Part shown: positions 57,101 to 64,000 of the stretch, piece by piece
Layout of the letters: the number at the start of each line of letters is the position of its first letter
Position numbering within the stretch: position 1 is the first letter of the stretch
DNA from: Maniola hyperantus
Lineage: Eukaryota; Arthropoda; Insecta; Lepidoptera; Nymphalidae
Assembly: GCF_902806685.2 (NCBI RefSeq)
Contig: NC_048546.1
Location: 12,819,891 to 12,883,890 of the forward strand
DNA length: 64,000 bases
Direction of reading: 5' to 3'
Notes under the pieces: model-generated
Seen by the model: only the letters and a program-made list of their open reading frames with translations
Database searches by the model: none
Told to the model about the DNA's origin: nothing
Translations under genes and position numbers: made by a program

Positions 57101-60100
57101 CTATGTTTTCAGTCCTACTCAATTAGAGAACTCTAATAAAAAATATTCGAAATTCAATTTGAAAATAATGTTTTGTTTGTGATTGGTTGGTGACTCAAAA
57201 TGGTTAAATTCAATTTGAAAATAAAGTTTGTTTGTGATTGGTTGGTGCATCAAAATGGTTAACGCCCACCGAGTTTTTTATCCATCTTATTTGAATAGGA
57301 TTATGTAACAGAGAGAACCCTACACTAACTTCTCTATAGTATAATATGTATTAAGCCCTATGCTGCAAAATGTGTTAACAAGGTGAAATACAAATTATGT
57401 GCATTCATTTTGGTTGTGTCAAACATTGCCCTTGAAATAAGGCCACTGTACATATTGAATAAATAAAACAGGTCATAACTCACGACTAGTTCATTCATTC
57501 ATGTTATCATATATGGAACAATTTAGTAAAAAGTCGGTCACGCTCCCTTGAAGTTTTTATCCACTACCAAAATCGCCTAACGCGCGTTCACACAAACATG
57601 ATTGTAGGACCAACATTGTATGTGCTTGCGTGAACACTTTAGAATACTGTTTCCACCAAATCTGTATTTAATATGTTTTATCTGTATTTAATTTTGTTAC
57701 TTAGTTGTAGGAAATATAGGATAACTTGTCACTGCCTAAGCATTCTGTGTTTACTTATAATTAATTAGCTTATCATTTTACGAAAGTATTTTGTAAAAAT
57801 AAAATTGTTATTTATATGCCTAAATATTATAAGCTGTTGGTAAAACCAATAAAGTAAATAAAAATAAAATATATCGGATCTCATAAAAATCAGTTCCCGC
57901 TAAGAATCGGATATGTACTGTGAACGGGCGCTCAGGCGCTCCACCCACGTTAGATCGGCGGGGTGAATCCATAAAACGTTGCAGTTGAAATGCGACAGTT
58001 CATTTGCTGTCTCTCTTCTTCTTATTTTGCTTTGTGGCTATTGCTGTCTCTCTCCAGCCGCTGTTTTGACAGCAATGATCGCGAGATTTACGCCTGTCGC
58101 GAGATACGTAATCACCCCGCCCCGATCTATGGTCTTGCGAGATCTCAGCTAGGTTCTAAAATTGCGCAAAATTGCAGTACAATAGAAACTCGATTATCCG
58201 GCCCTCGGTTATACGGATTCGCGATTATCCGGACTACCAACCGAAAATTGTTCGGCCAAGTGCGAGTCAGACTCGCGCACCGAGGGTTCCATACTTGGGT
58301 ATTTTTTCTGTCATTTTGTACGATAAATCAAAAACTATTATGCATAAAAATAAATAAAAATCTGTTTTAGAATGTACAGGCGAAGTCCTTTCATATGATA
58401 TCCCAATTCCCACTTGGTATAGTTATCTTACTTTGAAAATTGAAGATACTATTATAATGAACTCCATAAAACCCGCTTTTCGTCATACATTCGATTATCC
58501 AGATCCCTAACGACAACAATTAGTCCGGTCAATCGAGTTTCCACTGTATCTACAATGCACCTTGTCTCTGCTAGTGTGTGTCCCACCTAAGAAAGGATTT
58601 TTAGCATTACCACCTGGTGAATCAGATTGGTATATAAATACCTGTCTGTGGAGATCATTGTGTTGTCGTATCTTGTACTCTAACTCTTGAACTTGCACCT
58701 GCAGCCAGCACCAGCGCGACGCGATGGACGCGCGATTCTTCTGCCACGTCCATAGCGCGCGTTTCTCTCTGGAAAAAATTATTTATAAATAAAAATAAGA
58801 TGTAATAAAAATTTGCCTTTATTCTTTGATCTTACTTGTATACTACTATATAACTGTTATGTATACAGTAGGGATAGCGAAGAGTTTAAGTTTGTGTTGT
58901 AAGAGAGAAGAGAAGAAGGATTCTCCAAATTTCAACTTCCCTTGGAAAGGTGTTACTGATGTGTTATTGAAAATACTAATTAAAAGAAAAGGTTTTTCCC
59001 ATATTAATTTTGTTAATTATTTCTATTAGAAACACAATAAACAAGCATTTATAAGATGGATTCTAACAATACTTATTATATCACTAGTTATGTACCAACA
59101 TAATTAAATACATGGTAACTTTAATAAGTGATATTAAACTACATATAGAATATCTACTAAGACATGCAACTAACTAACTAACTAGTTGCAATAATTGAAG
59201 CTTTATTACAAGAACAGTATTTATTACAGCTATCCAGCCTGGCGTTAAACCAGAAACTTCTAGTCTGTTTTCAGCATTCAAAATGTTCTGTCATCATCAT
59301 CATCTCAAGTCATCGCTGGCCTACTATTGTCTCCTCTCAGAATGAGAAGCTTTAGTCCATAGTCCACCACGCTGGCCAAGTGCAGATTGGCAGATATCAC
59401 ACCTTTGAGAACATTATGGAGAACTCTCAGGCATGCAGGTTTCCTCACGTTTTCCTTGATTGTTGAAGCAATTGATATTTAATTGCATAAAATGCGCATA
59501 TTAAAAGAGCCATAATATTCTTTTAATTAGTCAACTTTAAAACTACTTAAGTAAAGAAAACAGTTGGCTTTGAGTTTATTGATTTTACTCTTACCTTTCT
59601 GAAGTTCTTGATTGTATTGCACAATAACCAAGAGGTATCGCTTATCAATATTAATCCAAATACCAACTAACGTAACATAGCCAGGCTATTTATAGCAAGC
59701 ATAAAATATTACAGAACTAGCTGAAGCCGGCGACTTTGTCCACGTGGAATTACTTTTTTCCAAAATCCCGTGGGAACTCTTTGATTTTCCGGGATAAAAA
59801 GTAGTCTATGTCACTCTCCAGGTCTTTATCTATACCCATGCCAAAACCCGTCAATCCGTTGCACCGTGATTGGAGGACAAACCAACAAACAAACACACTT
59901 TCGCATTTATAATAAGGGTACAGATTACATCAAAACCCATTACTATGTTGTATTTAAAAATAGATAAAATTTAACACATAATAACATGGATCTTAGATTA
60001 AGAATTGATTACAGGTGTAATTATTTTGAATTTATGTAAAATTTCTGGGAAATCACTTAATGACTCCTGTGATTTCAGGAGGTTCCAGGTTATTTTTAAT

Positions 60101-62063
60101 AGACTAAACAGCTTTCGCTGATGCGTCTATATCAGAAGTGCTTTGAGTTTTCCAAATGTTTGTCCAATCTATTCTTGAACTGGAACTCTGTTGGTCAGAA
60201 AGTGTTTTATATATTTAGATAACTCAGCTAATACGTACAAAACACTGTTTTGAGTATATGTATCATCCTGACAATCATTATATCAAGTTATTTAACTATG
60301 TTTGTCTGTTTGTGATCTCCAGGCAATGTTGCATCATCTTTTATGTAAATGGTAACATGTTAGCACATGTTGTATTAGGTACTGTACTGACTTACATCTC
60401 CACATTATGTACCAGTGTGCTGAAGTCAGTAGCAATAACTTCAATCCTAATGATTTATTATTTGACTAGTTTATTCTCGCGACTTCGTCCGCGTGGACTA
60501 CACAAATTTCAAACCCCTATTTGACCCCCTTAGGGGTTGAATGCCATAATAGCTATCTGCATGCCATGAAGAAGTCGCGAGCATAAGCTAGAGCTAAGAT
60601 ATTCCAAGCCATAAACTCATCACTACCTAAATTATAAATGCAAAAGTGTGTTTGTCTGTTAGTTTATTGGTTCATCCTTCTATCACGTTGCAACAGAGCA
60701 ACATATCAATATGGGTTTTTGCATAGTTATAGTTAGACCTGGAGAGTTAGTTACATAGGCTACTTTTTATCTCGGAAAATCCAAGAGTTCCCGCAGGATT
60801 TTTCAAAACTAAATAAGTGCATCAGCTAGTACATTCTATTTTCATGCATCATGGGATCGGAAACCAAATAAAAAGAGATAGTTTTCATGTCAAGCATTTT
60901 TAAATAAATACTTTTTGGTCCCACAAACTCTTAGCATAGTCAATTCTGAATGGAAACAACATTCAAGGGATCATTTCAGAACCCCTCTTTTCAAATAAAA
61001 CCTGTTTGTATTCATCCAACCTTTGTTAGTACAGAACATATACAGTGGAAATAAAATTTAAGAGAATTTCACTAGTATAATAATTATAGCTTGAATATTG
61101 CAATAGCTGAATTCCAAGATGAAATGACGATAATGAAGCTTTGTAAAACAATTAACTAAGTTTACGTAAACTTAAGTATTAACCAGATTAATAATTATTA
61201 TTATTACATTGTTTAAAAAGGTTAACTCACATTGGCATGGGCTGCTGGTGGACATTGTTGTAGGTAACTGCCTCATCATTGCTCTCCGCCCCTGATGAAG
61301 AGGCAGTAGCATCAGAGTCCAGCTGGTTTTTCACTACAGAGAGGTGAGATCGCAGGGCCCCAGCAGAATCGTCTAACCCAGCCAGAGTGCCAGAAGATAT
61401 GCCAATAGATGCAGATCTTGACGCATCACCCTTTGATGTCCCAGCTTTATAGTACTGAGGACCGACCACCGTGCGAGATGCAGCACTGGCCTGAAGAGCG
61501 GCAGTCGTCTCTATTCTCTTTAATAAGGCTTTTAACCCCATAGGCCTTCCTGCACCATCTTTCCTAGCACCGCGAGTGCTTTTCTCAAAAGTCTGAGCTA
61601 CTTCTTCAGATATTCGCTTCCCAATCGCCCGCCCTTGCAATATTCGCAACCGCCGCAACAGAAACGCGGAACGGCGCTCCAAACGAGCTTGTAATAATCT
61701 AATTTTGTCTTCAGCTGCATCGCCTTCCGAGTCAGCTGTATCGGTTAAGTCAAATCCGCTCAAAGGGAATATAGCTTCCGGGTCACCTGTGGAGAGGTTA
61801 TCGCCTCCACTCTCTAGGGTTTTGATGGCTTGGAACAGGTCGGCTTGCACGAGGTCGCTGTTGCCTAGATCCACCAGGATCTGTTCCATTTCCTGGGAGT
61901 CCTTGGCCAGGCTGGGGTGGGTCTGCAGCCCCATATCGTCTTCGTCCATGGGCGCGCGGTTATCGACGGACGCGAGCGCCCGTCTGCGGAGGGGAAGCTC
62001 GTCAAGCTCTGCGGCCGGCTCGAGGCGCGAGAACTGAGGCAGCACAGAGAGCGCCGGGGCCAT
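48183..62063 (-). CDS. nsl1: NSL complex scaffold subunit 1 (KANSL1 homologue) with PEHE domain
   Basis: Minus-strand exons: 62063-61231, 58768-58642, 56056-55845, 52802-52663, 52251-52081, 51058-50971, 50629-50495, 49874-49796, about 49123-49028 (3' end uncertain), 48434-48183. Phases agree throughout, giving about 710 residues. Exon 1 has an acidic N-terminus and a basic helical segment (LLQARLERRSAFLLRRLRIL). Exon 2 reads SRWCWLQVQVQELEYKIRQ, a hallmark of KANSL1. Exon 3 carries CTCARVRPL and exon 4 a Cys-rich CQFRVESCAVC plus YHPVL, as in KANSL1. Exons 7-8 form the PEHE region (SYDIDNIVIPQSVA, LTYKEIITPKWRVMEIPE), which binds the acetyltransferase MOF. Exon 10 holds PRQFPLRE, as at the human C-terminus. 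The complex acetylates histone H4 at promoters in the nucleus. The start ATG lies in TGTCATGG. All introns are GT-AG; several carry transposons. Confidence 0.88.
48782..49123 (-). CDS. nsl1: nsl1 penultimate exon with internal duplication; donor unresolved
   Basis: After acceptor ATTTCAG the frame reads DEDISEVAVAARHTRAESRE and then RSRYMRKQRT, matching the acidic-to-helical segment after PEHE in KANSL1. The frame stays open through a (QPQPSP) repeat and a decayed second copy of the same segment (ADVSEWPW, then RSRYIPKQRT) to a TAG at 48782. The last exon (48434) needs phase 0. The in-phase GT sites are weak: CGA|GTCAAC at 49028 (32 residues), GAT|GTATCA near 48867 and CCA|GTCTAC. It could also be an alternative terminal exon ending at the TAG. 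Confidence 0.6.
   Translation of the reverse strand, partial: DEDISEVAVAARHTRAESRERSRYMRKQRTRRVNPEAENNIHEPPQPQPQPSPQPQPSPQPQPSPQPQPQPPVYHEASCYDKLVLWDADVSEWPWQCVTRLRSRYIPKQRTTS
48912..48995 (-). repeat. 18-bp minisatellite coding for a QPQPSP repeat in nsl1
   Basis: On the plus strand the unit GGTTGCGGCGACGGTTGG repeats about three times with partial flanks. In the nsl1 frame this encodes Pro-Gln runs interrupted by Ser-Pro. Confidence 0.8.
49538..49768 (+). repeat. same family with a CAGT microsatellite, in an nsl1 intron
   Basis: GCTTATGCTCGCGACTTCGT through CCAGTAGTTTGAGCTG to a (CAGT)n run at 49692-49740 and CCTTTTCCTTTTATATA. Confidence 0.7.
49972..50355 (+). repeat. GGTTCC-family element in an nsl1 intron
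   Basis: It runs from TAGGGTTCTGTACTTCAAAA to AGTAGTACGGAACCCTCG, between the nsl1 exons at 49874 and 50495. Confidence 0.75.
51128..51432 (+). mobile_element. SINE-B copy interrupted near 51235-51305
   Basis: The body GGTGGGAAGCTTCAGCCGTG and CAAGCGATTTAGCATTCCGG is broken after GTGTAGGA by about 65 foreign bases ending TTGATTGATTGATTGAT. The body resumes at GGCCTATGGGTTTAATG and ends CACCAGGTGAGATTGC. It lies in an nsl1 intron. Confidence 0.75.
51770..52060 (-). pseudogene. decayed tandem copies related to nsl1 exon 5
   Basis: Two roughly 104-bp units (about 51770-51873 and 51874-51977) each hold a GGTGRGCACTYGTC..ACAG..GATGGGCGCCATAC core resembling the 3' end of the exon at 52081-52251. 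A third piece (about 51980-52055) matches the middle of that exon (GTGGGCGCGTGGTG..GCGCCAC..TTGCCGAAGCGCGA). They lie in the following intron and carry changes that break the frame. Confidence 0.6.
52420..52625 (-). repeat. dispersed repeat pair with ATAGAATAGAATG run
   Basis: Two copies of a motif (ACCGAGAAGAACCAGCAAGA, at 52440 and 52592) flank the reverse of the 9830 repeat. A related piece is near 150-170 at the window start. It lies just left of nsl1 exon 4. Confidence 0.6.
52895..53164 (+). repeat. left LTR, 270 bp
   Basis: TGTAATATG...ATATCTCA. It contains TTCTTTATTGTT and an AATAAA (CTCAATAAACATC) that could serve as the polyadenylation signal of the element. It is directly followed by the primer-binding-like TGGCGACCC. 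Confidence 0.92.
53414..53506 (+). repeat. three-copy GTCCAGGG..CCCGGCC repeat inside the LTR element
   Basis: The unit GTCCAGGGTTATCCCGGCC recurs three times at about 35-base spacing with small changes. Each unit is partly palindromic (CCAGGGNNNTCCCGG) and could fold as a hairpin, perhaps in the packaging or leader region of the element RNA. Confidence 0.7.
55118..55387 (+). repeat. right LTR, 270 bp
   Basis: Same length and ends as the left LTR. The visible changes are in CAATAAGTTTAAG versus CAATACGATTAAG, about two substitutions. The near-identity points to a recent insertion. Confidence 0.92.
55392..55565. mobile_element. MITE family P, directly right of the LTR element
   Basis: It begins GCATCAGCCTTTAGAATGAC and ends CTGCCGCGTACTGTACAC. 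The left terminus is missing next to the AAAT duplication of the LTR element. Confidence 0.7.
56389..56579. mobile_element. MITE family P, copy in an nsl1 intron
   Basis: GTACAGTACGCGGCTAAAAA to TTTGTGCCACATACTGTAC. The inner arms are in reverse order relative to the copy at 11621 (RGTCACATAGGTATGAGTGA). Confidence 0.75.
56992..57334. mobile_element. 343-bp foldback MITE with an internal tandem duplication
   Basis: The ends GAGAAG..GTGTAGGG..CTCTGTTAC and the inverse pair, as does the block GGGTGTTAACCATTT / CCAACCAATCACAAAC. The right arm block around TTTGTTTGTGATTGGTTGGT occurs twice (57173 and 57226). Confidence 0.75.
58245..58460 (-). repeat. GGTTCC-family 3' half in an nsl1 intron
   Basis: Reverse-oriented 3' half: GGCCAAGTGCGAGTCAGACT, TGCATAAAAATAAATAAAAA and the CATATGATATCCC equivalent, joined to unrelated sequence on the left. 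Confidence 0.6.
59290..59490 (-). mobile_element. SINE-A fragment, reverse, in the first nsl1 intron
   Basis: Tail CATCATCATCATCTCAAGTC and body CCACGCTGGCCAAGTGCAGA, CAGGCATGCAGGTTTCCTC. Confidence 0.7.
59718..59928 (+). repeat. same family as at 10349, in the first nsl1 intron
   Basis: GCTGAAGCCGGCGACTTTGT, CGGGATAAAAAGTAGTC and AACAAACACACTTTCGC. Confidence 0.55.
60100..60195 (-). repeat. inverse copy of the zyxin-intron repeat
   Basis: GCTTTCGCTGATGCGTCTAT to CTATTCTTGAACTGGAACTC, the reverse of 39060-39145. Confidence 0.65.
60463..60600. repeat. same family, rearranged
   Basis: A forward 5' part (CTCGCGACTTCGTCCGCG, CTTAGGGGTTGAATG) abuts a reversed 5' end (AAGTCGCGAGCATAAGCTAG). Confidence 0.6.
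61231..62063 (-). CDS. nsl1: nsl1 first coding exon
   Basis: This exon encodes 277 residues plus two bases, ending CCAAT|GTGAGT. The open frame runs three codons further to a stop inside the intron, so the apparent stop after MPM is not real. The part from LLQARLERR to STRGARKDG aligns in style with the KANSL1 basic helix. Ser/Ala-rich stretches follow. Confidence 0.85.
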
Positions 62064-62104
62064 GACACGAGCGCCGCCCGCCGCAGACGCCGGCGCGAGA
62101 CGCG

Positions 62105-62131
62105 TCAGGGCGGGCTGCCCACCTCACTCAT
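62105..62131 (-). CDS. upstream ORF of nsl1 (8 codons)
   Basis: In the nsl1 leader an ATG in CGCGATGAG opens an eight-residue frame, MSEVGSPP, then TGA. It is out of frame with the main ATG, which lies 42 bases after its stop. If the transcript starts upstream, this short frame could tune translation. Confidence 0.35.
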   Translation of the reverse strand: MSEVGSPP

Positions 62132-64000
62132 CGCGACCTTATGTAACGACACGGCACTATTTCACAACACTACACGAGTTCTGCACTGCACTGGGGAGTC
62201 ATTTACGGTCATTCTCCGCTTCAGTCCCCCGCCGGTTCACGGAAGGCGAAAGGCGACGACGGAATGCGTCCGGCGCGCTTCTGTAAAACAACGGTTAACA
62301 CCGATTACTAGCCGGTCTTTGTTTATACCTATGTAACATTGCCGTCCCTGGCTGCACATTAACTATAAACATTCGAAATTCTTTCCCTGAATGCACTATA
62401 TTCGAAATTTGACCCACGTGATTACGAAGAGTTCGCAAGCGGTCGCAGTTGCTTGTTTCTCTACGATATGGAACAGGAAATGATACACTTCTCAAACACT
62501 ATCATAGATCCAATAACACAATGTTTAAGCAGCGCGCTCTACTCTAGCACGATAAATGAGCAAAACAATGATAAACCAGGATTTTCGATAGTAATGGCGG
62601 ACGAAGGCCTAAAAACACTGTTCAAATGAGTAGGAATTCAATTCTTGTGACGAAACGTAGCGAAAGACCACACCAAACGCTACAAACACCGAGCGACTTC
62701 TGAATGTTAAAAAGAGATAGCAAGCAATGCATGTCCCTGATTAGTACTTGCGCGGTAAAGTCAAATACGCAATAGTAGAAACAACTTATTAATTTTTTGA
62801 AACTTAAGTGAAAATAAATAATAAAGCAATAATAATCTTACAATTTATTAGTTAAATATTCGAAAGCAACAAAATAGATGTCAAACAAAACTATTAAAAG
62901 TTTATGATCGCTTTTTTGCATTGCCACGCTTTATATTTCTAACAATAGACCGACCATATTATAGTGAGTAGGCGAAATCATGACGAAATAAGTTTAAATG
63001 TTTTCAGGCAATTCACACATTTGTATTCGAAATAAATAAATAACGAATGAATATTAAATTGTAAAACGTAACCAACCAAGCGCAATATTTTGTATTGTTG
63101 ACATTAAAAGTAGCGTTTCGATTTTCGGACATAGTTATGTTTCCGGAAAATTCGTGGGCATTTAAAGAGATACCTACAAACTCAACAAGCCAATATTTTT
63201 ACATAAGATTTTTAATGAATGATTAATTGTTATATTAAAATGTTTAGATAAGAACAACATTCATTTTATAAGCTATTGCTATATAAATAAGTGTGATTAT
63301 TTCAAAATATCTTAAGCCTACTTCGTAAACGCACCAAGCATTGAGTTTCGTTTTACGCATTCACTGCTATTCACAAAATGTTATTCTTTGAAATGTCAAA
63401 TCTCAATGCAAATTTCAATTTAAAATTGTGAGACGGCAAACCATAAAAGATTTCTATTAATTTTAAATAAAAATAAAAGATTACTTTGCCTAATATACTT
63501 ACTCACACTGACACATTTGAAAATAAATGTGTGTTTATAAGTGTGTAACCTCTATCTCTATGAACCTCACACTTCAAATTTTAAAATTCCGTAATAATTT
63601 GATAATCAGGGTACAAAGTAGATAGGTAGGGTATCAGTTAAATAAACCTCTAATTACTTCAGATGATTACCTGAATAACAGCTGTACCTACTTATTTTCT
63701 GTAAGAACCTAAGAAACTCAATTTTATTTTTAATGATTTACTTAATACTTATTAGATACCTACCTATATAAATCTCATATCAGCAAACTTTATTGCTAGA
63801 CTTAGTAACACATTTATCCCAAAGCTTAGGTAGGTACCTACCTACCTAATTAAACCCATTGTCTTTTGCTTGTTTAAACAAAATGGTTACTATTCTTTAA
63901 TTAAAGTTTACAATTAATTTTGCCCTAAAAATGCTACCTACATTTCTTTTGATTTAGGTACTTATATTTTGCTGTATTGGATTTTTGTTTAGTTTTTAAT
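62132..64000 (-). other. nsl1 5' flank
   Basis: A GC-rich 200 bases next to the nsl1 start gives way to AT-rich sequence with TAGGTACCTACC-type runs near the window edge. I see no open reading frame with family signature, no recognised promoter motif and no clear repeat. The transcription start is unknown. Confidence 0.5.

Noticed and set aside
58507..58698. 63-residue stand-alone minus-strand frame
   Set aside because: Its first part is nsl1 exon 2 (58768-58642); the rest runs past the donor CAG|GTATTT into the intron.
61705..62336. Plus-strand frames of 110 and 139 residues
   Set aside because: They are antisense to nsl1 exon 1 and its GC-rich leader; no family signature is present.

Overview
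This window looks like nuclear DNA of a moth or butterfly (Lepidoptera). It is AT-rich. The genes are split by GT-AG introns (plus one GC-AG intron). The space between exons is filled with tRNA-derived SINEs ending in ATGATGATG-type tails, RTE-type non-LTR retrotransposon tails, many foldback or inverted-repeat MITEs, and a recurrent element that opens with a GGTTCCGTACC-type motif. I saw no rRNA, CRISPR array or intact tRNA gene. No species can be named from the sequence alone.

Five protein-coding genes can be rebuilt by joining exons whose splice phases agree. (1) A p21-activated kinase of the Pak3 type, plus strand, two coding exons (17256-17955 and 23328-24124), 498 residues. (2) A methionine-synthase-reductase-like flavoprotein, minus strand, five exons between 33408 and 29960, 469 residues; it has the FAD and NADPH modules, but no FMN/flavodoxin module could be found. 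(3) A gene I do not recognise, minus strand, ten small exons between 36474 and 33871, predicting a 338-residue secreted, cysteine-containing, probably N-glycosylated protein. (4) A zyxin/LPP/TRIP6-family triple-LIM adaptor, plus strand, three exons (37223-39907), 418 residues, divergent from gene 3. (5) The NSL-complex scaffold nsl1 (KANSL1), minus strand, about ten exons between 62063 and 48183, including the MOF-binding PEHE region.

Layout: 1-17 kb is gene-free and repeat-rich. 17.2-24.1 kb is Pak3, with a 5.4-kb repeat-laden intron that cuts the ATP-binding glycine loop. 24.1-29.9 kb is intergenic with MITEs and a 186-bp tandem duplication. 29.9-36.5 kb holds the reductase and the secreted-protein gene in tandem on the minus strand. 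37.2-39.9 kb is zyxin. 40-48 kb is repeats and probable UTR sequence. 48.2-62.1 kb is nsl1, and 62.1-64 kb is its upstream flank.

The genes do not form a pathway: cytoskeletal signalling (Pak3, zyxin), cobalamin/methionine redox upkeep (the reductase), chromatin acetylation (nsl1) and an unknown secreted product sit side by side. The most notable points are: a complete, young, non-coding LTR retrotransposon inside an nsl1 intron; decayed tandem copies derived from nsl1 exons; a 1,050-bp inverted-repeat transposon with a TA target duplication inside another repeat; the FMN-less reductase; the unknown secreted gene; and a near-perfect five-unit heat-shock-element array carried in a repeat just upstream of the reductase.
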